A stretch of DNA of 64,000 nucleotides, from the NCBI GenBank assembly GCA_951812925.1, contig OX638372.1:9949410-10013409 (forward strand), read 5' to 3'. This document shows positions 53,391 through 64,000 of this stretch, in pieces. The notes beneath the pieces were generated by a model. That model was not told the DNA's origin. It worked only from the letters and a program-made list of their open reading frames with translations, and searched no databases. Source of the stretch: Calliopum simillimum (lineage: Eukaryota > Arthropoda > Insecta > Diptera > Lauxaniidae). The first letter of the stretch is position 1; the number at the start of each line of letters is the position of its first letter. A program made the position numbers and the translations under genes.

Positions 53391-54029
53391 CCCCTTGAGA
53401 CCGATGGGGTCACATAGGACCCCAAGTATTTTTTGATGCATCACTGTTTTAATTAAAATAAGTATCAAGAAGTGCTCGAATGCTATTGACATGCTCTAGA
53501 GAGTTGTTCAGTATAGTCTAGACTTCAATTTTGTGTTAATTGTTTGGCAAAATACGGAACGGTTTTATAGCTTTGACCAAAAATGGTACAATTTTTGCAA
53601 TTTTTGTGATTTTGTGGCCCAAAACCCAATTTTTTCGGGTTAGTTTCTTGAACGCTTCCCTTCCTTTAGTCTACATCTACAACTTTGTTAAAGATCGGAA
53701 AACAAAATCTCAATTGGTTTACGACTTATAGCCGTGGCAACTTTGAAAAAGCAGTTTTGAAGCAATTTTTATAGTACTATAAAATTCGACCTAGAGCCAA
53801 ACAAGCGAAACACATGTAGGGTTTTACTAGTAACATCATGGGCTTTCAGGAACAGCATTCAAAAATTTTTTTGGATTTTTTTTGTTACACTGTGTAATAT
53901 GACTCCACCTTTTCTGGCTACGAGGGACTTTTCCTGACCTACTTTTTTTTCTTAATTTAAACACAAGAAAACTGAATCCGAAGTTAATTTTTCGATATCT
54001 ACAAGGGTCTAGGCTTCGGTCTCAAGGGG
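53391..54029. mobile_element. piggyBac-type MITE flanked by TTAA
   Basis: Inverted ends CCCCTTGAGACCGA (53391-53404) and TCGGTCTCAAGGGG (54016-54029) between TTAA copies (53387-53390, 54030-54033). TTAA duplication is the piggyBac hallmark. 639 bp; GGGGTCACATAGGACCCC near the left end is a subterminal palindrome. No transposase frame. Confidence 0.8.
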
Positions 54030-54078
54030 TTAAGGGGATAAGCCAATTTAAAAAATTTTATTCAACTGTGAAAATACC

Positions 54079-54643
54079 TACACGGAAAAAACTAAACCGT
54101 AAAAATTCATTGAAAATCTCTGTTATTTTTACTGATTTTTTCAGTAACTGTGCGCCCGTAAAAAAAACCGTATTTTTTACTGAATACACACAGTAATTTT
54201 TTTAAAAAATACAATAAAAGAAAAAAAATGTTGTTGATGGTGCCGAACTTAAGACCTTTGTGTTTCTAGGCGACGCTCTAACCACCACTGAGCTACTGCA
54301 GCACTTTCATTTCTATAGCTTATTATTTTATTTAAATTATATTTCAAAAAAATTTTTTTACAATCTCAATCAGTAATAATTGAAATGTATTCTAAGCAAA
54401 TATTGCAGAGCTCACTGGAATTTTTTCATGCGACAAGTTTTTACTTCTCTATTCAATAGTTTTCACTGTTTGAATCTGTACTTTTTGAAATTTAAACTGT
54501 ATATTTTACTTTCGTGCCATTACTTTTTCATGAAAATTCAGTAAAGTAATTGAATTACTGGAACAAACCGTAATTTTTGATGAGATTATTATCACTTTGT
54601 GCTATTTGATAAACAATTTTTACGGATCATTTTTTTGCGTGTA
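54079..54643. mobile_element. MITE carrying a tRNA-like sequence
   Basis: The left end TACACGGAAAAAACTAAACC and the right end (complement TACACGCAAAAAAATGATCC), both followed by GTAAAAATT, define a 565-bp element. A tRNA-like stretch lies inside at 54238-54306. Confidence 0.6.
54238..54306 (-). repeat. tRNA-like sequence (SINE head or captured tRNA)
   Basis: The minus strand reads GCAGTAGCTCAGTGGTGGTT AGAGC (A box/D-arm), then GTCGCCTAGAAACACAAAGG, then TCTTAAGTTCGGCACC (B-box-like). The D-arm is good, but the acceptor and T stems do not close. Confidence 0.5.
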
Positions 54644-55129
54644 TACGTATACATAAATAAAAACTATGTACTAAAAAAATTTTTTATCATAAGTATTTTT
54701 TATTACAGACGGTACGAAAACCATTCCTTCGTATTTTTGTAGGTAATTTCCAGAGCTACAAAATTAGTCACCAACATTATTCTTTTAAAGTATCAGTTAG
54801 AAAGATTTTTGCAAAAAACTGACTTTTCTGACCTTTAACCTTGAATTACTTTTTATGCACAAAAGATTTCGTAATGGACTTTTCACACTTTATTTTTCAT
54901 GCATAAATAAAGACTATTCGGGTGAAAAAATTAATTTCGAACAATAGCTAATTTTGCGTCTTTCTTTCATGTGCCAAAGGTATTTTTGGGAGTAAGAGCT
55001 CGATTTTATCACAGATAAGTCTCAATGGCATCATGATTAACAATAAACTAGCCACATTTTTTATAATTTGTTATAAAATAAATAGAAAACTATTAATGCT
55101 GTTTTTTTTGGCCTTGCCAAACATTAAAA

Positions 55130-55395
55130 ACCCTACACTGCAATATTTTCAAAATTTTGCTGTTTGGCACGATTTTTTTCCGAATTCACGCAGCTTTTGC
55201 TCAGATCTTGTACTTACTTTTCTCAGTGTCTGAGTGAAATTTGGTTGGATTACCTCAAAAAACATTTTCAGTACAGCATTTTGAGGATTTTGCTCTTATG
55301 GGAGGTGCCACGCCCTCTTGATCGAGGACGCCTTGTTTTTGCTCAGGGCTTGCCTTTACTGTTTTTACTGCCAGAGTGAAATTAAGTTGGATTAT
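55130..55395 (+). repeat. two tandem units of a GTGCCACGCCC-type interspersed repeat
   Basis: Units of about 130 bp begin GCAATATTTTCAAAATTTTG and GCATTTTGAGGATTTTGCTC; both contain TTTTGCTCAG and AGTGAAATTTGGTTGGATTA-like words. Related copies are at 7540-7800 and, more loosely, 60400-60570. Confidence 0.55.
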
Positions 55396-57140
55396 CGGCC
55401 ATTCTATTGTGGAAAAATTAAATCCTGTCAAATCACAAATTTTTTTTTCATCTACTTATTGGTTATATCCGTCACTATCACAAACACATTTTTTTTATCT
55501 TAGGCAATCGCCTAAGGCAAATTAAATAACGTTTTACTGAGCTAAGTCAAAACATTATTATTGTATAAAAAAATTTCTTATGTAGCACAGTTGCCCATAA
55601 AAAATCAAAAGCCGCAAATTTCATCTTCATTATTTAGTGACATTAATTATTTTGTTATCTATGTTCTCGTTGATAAATTTTATTAAATTAATTATATCTT
55701 TTCGTCCCTTCGTGCCCGTCGTGTGAATTGCCACTTCGCACTTTGAAAATCATCTTGGGTTGTCATTTAACAGCTCTGGGGATCATTTGCGGATTCATTT
55801 TGGGGAGTCGCTTGCAATCAAATTCTCAGAGTCGCTTGAGGATTCATATTAAGGAGTTATTTGCGGATTCTTCCAAATTAATCGAAACTGCAGGACAGTT
55901 TTTCCTGAACAAACTAACGCCTGAGACAAATTACGATCTCGCGGAAGATTCATTTGATCAACTCGGTAATTAAACACGATTTGTCCGCGATCAAAATTAT
56001 TTGCTGAGATATAGCTAAAATAAAGCTTTTATCAATGAAAACAATGTGACTGTGGTGCTAAAAAGATTAAAAACCCTTAAGAAATATGTAAACATCTTTT
56101 CAATAAGCGAAAGAATTAGAAAAATCGTCATCGGGGTCGAAAAATCATTAAAATGACGATAAAATCGTCATTATGGCAACGCTGATTACGACCATCAAAA
56201 CCCCAAAAACTTTGCATAGTTTCAGCCCTGCTAAAAATATCTATATAAATGAACGCACTCGCTGGTGAAACGCGAAAATGAGATAATGAACACAATAAAT
56301 TTACACGGCGTTGCCACTGTAATCAAATGTTAGGGACTAATTTGAAACGCGGAAGATTCTGATTTTGTACTTTTCCGCAAACTGAGCGCCTCATATATAA
56401 GATTGTGTAAAAGCATGGAAATAAACAGCTAATTCATTACTTAAAGTTAATTTTACACTTCCTTGTGGAAACAGTTTAGGTCACAATCGCCAATTTTTTT
56501 TTTTGGGGCAAATAGTGCTATTTAAATATATAAAAATTGTGCAAAAAAAGTATCACTCAGATCTGGATTCGGAGATATAGCCATCTGAAGTTGCGGATAT
56601 AGCTTTTCTAAAAATCTATATAAGTTATAAACGGCTGCATTGATTTCCAATGTCATATGAATGGTAATTTAAATATTGATTCATAAATTAACCTTGATCA
56701 ATGGCTCTGTCGTTTGATTGACAATTAGTTTAAACAAAATCAGTACGTCTGAAAATCATTTGTGAAGCGTATCGGGAACGGGCGAAAGAAGTCACTACCG
56801 AGCCAGCTAGTTCAGCATGAAAATTACGTAGACATCAGTTCTCTTTTTTAAATATAAATATAAGTCCTTCACTGATATGTAGGTAAAATAAAATTAATTT
56901 AATGAAAATGATTTTATTTTGCCTACATAATACGCAAATGATTTTAATATTGTTTATTTTGCGTGCATATTAGAGAGGGATTTAGGCTGTTTTGATATAT
57001 GACGACACTTGGCAGTTTGGTATCGTTAAATAACGATACGTAAACAGTAGAAAAAATATTTACGTTTCAGCTGAATGTCAACGAATTTCTTGCAGTTTTC
57101 AAATAAAAATTTATTATGCTTGGTTCTCATATTCACAATT
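55396..57140. other. intergenic repeat-rich stretch
   Basis: An 81-codon frame at 55728-55973 contains GATTCAT/GGAGTYGCTTG near-repeats and no recognisable domain. The minus-strand copy of the CTAGTTGCCCGGGAGCGACT-type repeat is at 56770-56812. A small hairpin (GTAGGTAAAATAAAAT / ATTTTATTTTGCCTAC) is near 56880-56925. Confidence 0.35.
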
Positions 57141-57146
57141 TTATTT

Positions 57147-57498
57147 TTTACTACGTTTCTACCAGAGATTTAGCTCTGACGAGATGTATAAATCTTATTA
57201 TTATGTCCTACTTGTTTTTATCGGCCGAAAAAAAAATGAAAGTTGATTTTCCTTTTCTTCTTAACATTTATATTCCATTTTCTTTTTTTAATAACATTTA
57301 ATGCCATTTGTCATAGTTAAGGGGTGCTATTTGAACTGAAATAGCCAAAATCACTAGCTTTGTTGAGATTTATATGCAGATTTAAAAAAATCTCGTCAGA
57401 AATATATTTATTTTTTTATGGTAAATAACGAATATCAAAATTTGGAGCTAAGTCACAAATCAACCGTTAATTATGTCTTTCGTGGAAAAGTAGTATTA
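57147..57498. mobile_element. TACTACGTTTC-type MITE
   Basis: The left end TTACTACGTTTCTACC and right end GTGGAAAAGTAGTATTAA are imperfect inverted repeats; the interior AACATTTAATGCCATTTGTC matches 62555-62585 of the element at 61191-62783. Confidence 0.5.
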
Positions 57499-57503
57499 AC
57501 TAT

Positions 57504-57827
57504 GGGCCTTATCGTAAATAAATATTCTCGAGAATTTATTCACTAACTACCTTGTTTGCAATCGCAAAAAAAATTTCGTGGAAAAGGAAATTCACTGGAA
57601 AATAATATAATCGGCAATAAGTTGGGAGCGAGTTTTTTCACTTTTATTTGTTAAATTTACTCAAATTTTTGATAGGGAGTACTAATGTATAAATGAATAA
57701 TTATAAATAACGTTTAAAAGTATCCCTGCAGGAAGGGGAGTTTCTATTCATGAAATATTCACTACTTCCAGTGCTCCTTCCCCGGGAGAGAGAAAATGGA
57801 ACTCCCTTCAGATTTACGATAAGGCCC
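57504..57827. mobile_element. 324-bp MITE, perfect 16-bp inverted repeats
   Basis: GGGCCTTATCGTAAAT (57504-57519) is the exact complement of 57812-57827. Ends resemble the hairpin at 10031-10138. Confidence 0.65.
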
Positions 57828-58429
57828 TATGTATTTTCAGGGTTTCATAATTTTTCAATTGAGATTCCCATAGTACATATATGCCAACGGCAAATGTTCT
57901 GCATTGTTTGCACAAAATGTGTTTCATACATTTTATTTCTATTCTCATTGCTGGTGTTGTAAAGAAATAAAGAACTTTGGTGGGTCTTTCAATATCCTTT
58001 TGGATAATTATAAGAGGAAAATGCTCATAAAATTGGTAATTATCTACACTTTCGCTTTTTAACAAAGTTTCATTGAAAAGGTGGCAGCATGAAAAACACT
58101 AATTTCGCTTCACACGATTTTCTTCTGTAATATTGGAGAAAGAGATGTAACATGCATTCATCTCTGTTGACCAGTGTTGCCAGTAAAATGATTTAAAAAA
58201 AAAACCACAATTTACATAAAATTTACCTCTTTTGGCCAAAAATTACCACTTTTAAAAATAATTAATAGAACCTAAGATTGACAAGTTCAATATAAATAAT
58301 TTAATTTATTGCATCAATTGTTTACAAAAATAAAAAAAATTTAGTATAATAAAAAAGGAACATAACATTTAGTGCATTGATATTTCAGTTTAATTCATTT
58401 AAAATTTTTAAGACGTTGAATTTCGGACC

Positions 58430-58760
58430 ACATTTCTATTCTATATCTATTGATATCGAAGAAAATTTTTTCTTTTCCTGCTCATTAAAGCAAACGCCTG
58501 CTTCCTTCCACTCAATAGAAGGTTTTACAATTTGAATATCTTTAACTTTATTCGGAAGTATAGATAACTCTTTTATATTTTTTCTGTTATTAATGTTAAA
58601 ATTAACTTCCGGATCCAAAAACTCTATTTCAGTGAATTCCTTCCTTATCATTGAACGAAAGTCTTTTGAACATTTCTAAAAATACCTTGTAAAACTTTTT
58701 GCAACTTTCCCTTAATATGTTTGCGTCAGAATAGCGCTATTTTGCAATTTCTTTTTCACA
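58430..58760 (-). mobile_element. hAT-like transposase scrap
   Basis: Minus-strand frames give SCKKFYKVFLEMFKRLSFND, then shifted, EFTEIEFLDPEVNFNINNRK and VKDIQIVKPSIEWKEAGV. The order (FY...E..KRL.F.D, LDP, then a W near the end) resembles the segment before the dimerisation domain in insect hAT transposases. Stops and a shift show decay. Low certainty because no catalytic residue is included. Confidence 0.4.
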
Positions 58761-59109
58761 TAAACCATAAACGTCCCATATGTCCTCCCTCCAAAGTATA
58801 TTTTTTGATGTGATAATTTTTTATTATATCTTTTTGCTCTACAAAAGATAAGCCTTTGAAGATTGGACTTAGAAAATCGTGAGCTATTTTAAGTAATATG
58901 TTTAAAGAAGCATTATCATTGTTTGTTTACAGGGCTTCTGTTTAAGGTATTGAACGAAGTTATAAAAATTAAGTCCGTGTGTAAAACTTACCACTTTTTG
59001 TATTTTCTTACGTATTTTACCTGGGAAGCTGAAAATTACACGTTTTCGGTAAATTTACTACTTTTTGGCAACACTGCTTTTGACATTTCTCTCACTTCAC
59101 AGCACCGAT

Positions 59110-59252
59110 TATAAATTCATCGGTACAATTCATTGTGAAATCTATTGGTGTGCGATTCGGACGTATTTTATTTTACGGCAACGAAGTTAAACGGCAACAA
59201 AACAAAAAGTTTAAGAAAATTTTCATCAAGCAAAGTTATAAAAAAACTAAAG
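59110..59252 (+). promoter_or_regulatory. likely promoter and untranslated first exon of the histone H3.3 gene
   Basis: A unique stretch with no TATA box but a TCATTG initiator-like word (59131) ends at a strong donor (AAAG|GTAAGT, GT at 59253). The H3.3 ATG lies just 9 bases after an acceptor (TTTCAG, 63097), so an upstream untranslated exon must exist; this is the best donor seen. The implied intron is about 3.8 kb. Confidence 0.4.
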
Positions 59253-59689
59253 GTAAGTTAATTTTTACAAAAAATACTTTTATTTTAAGAAGTGTCTCGA
59301 ATATTGTGAAATTGTGTTAAACTGTGATGGCGTAATTTAAAATGGGCAAATTGGGTGCTCCACTAACTGGGACTCCGCTGGGCAGACAATCGGATACACA
59401 TTCTATGGAGCTGAAGAAAAATTTTTTAGATTGGTAGATTTTTACAAAATGGCGGCCGATATAGTGTTCGATTGTTGCAGACGACTTGAGTGAAAATTTT
59501 AAGAGGGTAAAAATCTGAAAAAATATTCTTTTGGTTTTTGAAAAGAATTGTGAAACTTGCATTGGGCTTTTAAAATTATTGTTAAAGAAAAACTACTGGT
59601 GATTATTCTTTTTGTTAAATTAAATTTATTGTTAGCAGTTGTAATTAACCATTTTAATTTTTTATCAAAATCAGTTTTACAATTTTTCG

Positions 59690-60130
59690 ACGACGTATTT
59701 TTGTGTGTACGTGAGTGTTTGTGCGCCTAAAACTGCGCGTGTGTTAGTGGTGCTATCAACACACAGCCGCACAAATTGCCGTGTTGGTATACATACAAAC
59801 GTACAAAGACGAAATTAACCTCTTCTGCCTCTTTGTTATTTGGTGTATTTTTCATTTCATTTTTCTTTCCCTCCAAAAGTTTCATTGCGTCACCTGCTGA
59901 TGGGTGATACTGTAGCAGCAGTTTCCAAACTCTGGCTTTGTTGGGTTTTTTGCTCTGTTTACTTTAGGGCTGCTTCGCAACACAGTTGCTGTGTTTCATA
60001 TGGGAGAAATATTGGTGCGCGCAAAATTCTCACTGAAACTTGTTTCTGTGTGTGAATATGCGGATGAATCAACGTCGGCAATTTGATAAATTTTACGTTC
60101 AAAACAAAAACGAAACAAAAAATAAACGTG
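59690..60130. other. unique, less AT-rich block inside the putative H3.3 5' intron
   Basis: GTGTGTACGTGAGTGTTTGT-like sequence and mixed composition set this apart from the neighbouring repeats. It could be regulatory or an alternative first exon. No conserved frame. Confidence 0.25.
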
Positions 60131-61190
60131 TGCGTTATAATTTTACCGCCAAATATTTTTGTTTTGTGGTTTAATCAATTGAATTTTACAATATTTTGCA
60201 TTTCCAAAAAAAATTAATTGGTTATTAGGCAAGGAATCAAAAGTTGGGGATGTACTTGATTACGGAAAATATATATATAATCGGGATTATAGCTTTTTAG
60301 AAAATCGTTGGAAACTCCTTAATAGATTTTCAAAACTTGGGTATCATCAATTAGTGGTAAATATTAGGTGATTTCGTAAATGCATTTATTCTATTTAGGA
60401 GCGTGGCATTGCCCACTTCAGAACATAATGGTTATCGTTCCTTAGTGTTAATTCTATCTCTATATCAAATTTCATAAAAATCGATGCAGCGGTTTAGCGT
60501 GAGAGCGTTTTTTTTTTTTCATTCAGAGGCGTGTCAACGCCCACTTCAAAGAAAAATAAAATTTTGTGCACTGCTCCTCACAGCCTTTCCAACAAAAAAT
60601 CAAGCGAATATGTTGAATTAAGGGCGTAGAAAAAGAGACCGAATCGATTTCGTTTGCCTATTTATACATATAATAATCATACTTTTACTTAGGCTTGCCA
60701 ACTTTTGGATCTGCAAAAAGCGGACACATTATTGAAAAGTGGGAGGGAATAGCCTTCTAAAATCGCAACTTAACCCAAAAACCAATTTTCCGGCTATAAT
60801 AGAGCATTTTTCCGCCTCATGGCTTTTTGCCCTACTACTATTATTCTTATATGTTCATTCTTAATGACAATCGAAACCGGTCAAAGCTTTCAAAAACCGC
60901 ACGTTTGGCAATCCTGCTTGTACTGCAAATAAAGAACTTATTCTCTCTTTTCAAGAAATATTGGGCTCTTAGGAACTAAAAATAATATAGAACATGTAAG
61001 CTTTTTTGATTTGCACTGCAATGCCCAATATGTGAATTTCACCATAATTTCATTCTCTTGTGAAATTAACTTTTTATCGAAAATCTGTTTGTTTAATTAA
61101 CATTTTTTAGAAAATCTGTTTGTCTTAATAGAATTGAATTCTGGCGACTTTGCATGCAACATAGTTTATATCTTTTTGATTATCTTCTCG

Positions 61191-62783
61191 TATACTACGT
61201 TTGCACCAGATATATAGCTGTGCCTAGATTTGTAAATCGCATCGTTAAATCCTGCCCGTTTCCCCCGGCCGAAAGAGAATTATTTTTGGTAGTAAAGGTC
61301 ATCAGCAGTAAAATTAAAATTGTTTTTCCTTTTCTTAATATATCGCGACCTTAAAACAACAGGGTTCTATCTACACTCACATCACTTTCGAGAAATCTAT
61401 GTTTGAATATTTCGTGTCGCATAACTTTTATGAATTGATTTTAATCACAATATTATTTATATTACAAGCATTTGATTATCGCGAGGATTTCACTGATACT
61501 AAAATAATTAAATTACGTTGTCTAATTAATAATGAATTTAAGTTTAAAAAAATCGATAGAACTTTGTTGCTAAACGATAAGGTACTTGAAATTGAGAAAT
61601 AAGGTTCTAACTGCCAGATAGAACTTTGTGTTACTGTAAGATTTTTTTTTTTATTCAGATAGAACTTTGTGTTTCTGTAAGAGAGCAGGCAAATTAGTTA
61701 AAATCATGTAATTTGGTTAAACAAGCCCCGATTTTGAGCCGATATTGCTTATTTTGTTAGTAAATGGACTTACAAAAAACCAACACTTAAGATTTATGCA
61801 GTTTTTTGAAAAAGGTTGAAAAAGGGTTTTTGAAAAATTTACATACCTTTATTTATCATTTAAAGCGAGTATAACTTTTTAAAGAAAAATCACACAAGGC
61901 TAATTTATAGCTCATTTTGAAGACAAAAGCAATACTAAAATGTTGCATTCAATAAAAAAGAGTAAAACAATTTTGGACGTCTTCTACACAACCTCAAAAA
62001 TCGTATTTTTGATAATTTTTGAACATTTGGGGTAAGATATCTCGGAAACCATATAAGATATAGCGACTCTGATGCTAGATTCGGATTCAGCGTTGGCAAG
62101 TTTATTAAAAATGACTATTTTTGATTTGAATTCTTCAATTTTCCAAAACTATTTTTCGACCTTTTTTCAAAAACTGCATAAATCTTAAGAGCTGGTTTTT
62201 TTTTAAGTTCAATTATTTACAAAATGAGCCATATCCGCTCGAAATTGGGGCTTGTTTAAAAAAATTACACGATTTTATCTAATTTGCCTGCTCTCTTACA
62301 GAAGCACAAAGTTCTATCTGGCAGTTAGAACTTTGTGAAATTAATTTTAATTTGAATATGTGCAGATAGAACCTTGTGCATCTGAATTTCATTAATTATC
62401 TAAGAAACCATACGAGATAGAAAAATTTGAGTGGCGGTAATCGAAAGAGCGTGGACTATTTAGTACGAAGCAATATATAACTCAATTTCACAAAAAATGT
62501 CAGTTAGAACCCTGTTGTTCTAAGGTCGCGATATATCGTTCATTCGTTTTGTATTCAATGACATTTAATGTCAACTGTCAAAGTTAGGAGTTGCCAGAAA
62601 TAGATTTACTTTTTTTATGGTAAATCAAGTGGTTTACGCTCAGATTTGGTACTCAATCTCGAAACTGCCTGTTTCCACCGAAGATTTATGAGCAACTCAC
62701 CTTATTCATCATATATTAAGCTTCAAATAAATCTGAAAACAGCCGTAAATCACCCCATAAATCTCCGGTAGAAACGTAGTATA
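61191..62783. mobile_element. TACTACGTTTC-type MITE enlarged by a nested element
   Basis: Ends TATACTACGTTTGCACC (61191) and GGTAGAAACGTAGTATA (to 62783) are inverted. A second inverted pair, ATATCGCGACCTTAAAACAA at 61340 and its complement near 62520, lies inside, followed inwards by the 728-bp element at 61604-62331. Confidence 0.55.
61604..62331. mobile_element. 728-bp element with perfect 27-bp inverted repeats
   Basis: 61604-61630 (GTTCTAACTGCCAGATAGAA...) is an exact complement of 62305-62331. Homology between arms continues inwards (GAGAGCAGGCAAATTAG and complement, then AAGCCCCGATTTTGAG). Non-coding. Confidence 0.75.
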
Positions 62784-63102
62784 AGTTGTGTTTTGGGTTG
62801 TTGTCTTGAAAAATCACTGAACGGAATTAATCTTTTATAGCATTAATTCGAACCATTTTCAAAACTGGAAAAACATCTTGCGACTACTAAATTTGGATTG
62901 CTTCGGTTTAACATTTTTCATTTATAAGATACAGCTTGTCATTTTTGTCAAATTAACCATCTTAATGTGGTTTCATTTTAAAAAGAATCTTCAACGTTGA
63001 GGAACAATTCCAGCAATTTAATTTTACCTCCTAATATGCACAAATACAAATCCAAAAAGGGATTATTAAAACTAATTTTTATTTTAATTTCTTTCAGTTT
63101 AA

Positions 63103-63589
<487 letters not shown>

Positions 63590-63768
63590 ATTAACCATCT
63601 TTATATAATATATTATAATCATACATTTATACACTTTTTCTTAATTTTAATAATAATATATGTAATAATTATATATAAGGAACTCGAAAAGGACATTTAC
63701 TTCGTTTTCGCCCATGAACTGCACTGCTAATTAAAAGAGCCACATACTAATGAGAACTATCACCACCA

Positions 63769-63852
63769 AATAAATTAACATTAGCAATTGCGACACAAGG
63801 TCTTAAACAAGAAGACAACAAATTCCATATAAGGAAGTAATAGTCCAATAAA
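63769..63852 (+). terminator. H3.3 poly(A) signals
   Basis: Two AATAAA hexamers, 63769-63774 and 63847-63852, within 265 bases of the stop. No histone 3' stem-loop is present. Confidence 0.6.
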
Positions 63853-64000
63853 GTAGACATGTCTTTCTGCTTAGCTATCTATGGTGGCATTTTTTCAAAT
63901 CCAAAATTTTAAGTTATATTTTTGTTTTTTTTTTTTGCAATACGTTTTCTTTTCAAATTTAAAACTTCATGTAGAAATTTAAGATTACATCAGTGCGGAC

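Larger units (their letters stand above)
52640..55063. mobile_element. 2.4-kb inverted-repeat element with two nested MITEs
   Basis: Outer arms 52640-52712 and about 55000-55063 (CTTATCTGTGATAAAATCGA and complement) and main arms about 53083-53386 and 54703-54980 (GCACATGAAAGAAAGACGC, GGAAATTACCTACAAAAATA, GTACCGTCTGTAAT and complements). The left arm holds about 370 extra bases. Elements at 53391-54029 and 54079-54643 lie in the loop. No transposase seen. Confidence 0.65.

Noticed and set aside
55728..55973. 81-codon frame with a hydrophobic start
   Set aside because: The sequence is made of GATTCAT/GGAGTCGCTTG near-repeats, so the open frame is probably a repeat artefact.
59135..59320. 61-codon basic frame upstream of H3.3
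   Set aside because: It crosses the strong donor at 59253, so it is better explained as an untranslated first exon plus intron.

Overview
The window is a piece of an AT-rich higher-fly (Diptera, Brachycera) nuclear genome. It has short GT-AG introns next to very long repeat-filled ones, Asn/Gln-rich coding exons built from CAN/AAY codons, arthropod TATA plus TCAGT initiator promoters, and dense debris of mariner, pogo, hAT, piggyBac-like, Jockey, CR1/L2-like and BEL/Pao elements. A tephritid-like fly is plausible but not proved.

The left 27 kb is the 3' part of a forked/espin-type actin-bundling protein gene on the + strand. I traced eight exons whose splice phases all agree (1-711, 1438-1828, 1899-2117, 19784-20372, 25716-25956, 26019-26267, 26343-26539, 26598-26943; about 980 residues, open at the left edge). 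Its 17.7 kb third intron holds a candidate DNA transposon: a broken multi-exon gene of an uncharacterised arthropod family lying between long inverted arms (about 3.24-7.11 kb). The same intron also holds LINE, SINE and MITE remains and a possible alternative first exon (13.5-13.76 kb). The 5.3 kb fourth intron carries an inverted minisatellite, four copies of a near-palindromic 14-mer, a foldback element and a textbook hAT MITE.

From 28.7 to 50.1 kb lie four same-strand copies of a small secreted cysteine-bearing protein gene that I cannot name. Each has a short signal-peptide exon, a phase-0 intron of 69-74 bp, a long second exon ending in the same CSKLTSN tail, and a TATA-box promoter with a WGATAR site about 100 bp upstream. 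Transposons have spread the copies apart: a pogo-type element, and a Jockey-clade retrotransposon with an intact ORF2 that landed, with a 12-bp target duplication, inside an older LINE of the opposite strand. Next to it sits an internally deleted irritans-type mariner with readable inverted repeats and TA duplications.

From 50.3 to 59 kb almost everything is repeat: a BEL/Pao integrase remnant, a 2.4 kb inverted-repeat element with a TTAA-flanked MITE and a tRNA-containing MITE nested in it, and a hAT-like transposase scrap. The right end holds the two coding exons of a replication-independent histone H3.3 gene, with a likely untranslated first exon about 3.9 kb upstream. In Drosophila melanogaster, as I recall, forked and His3.3B are both X-linked (Muller element A), so finding both here suggests that this window is Muller A.
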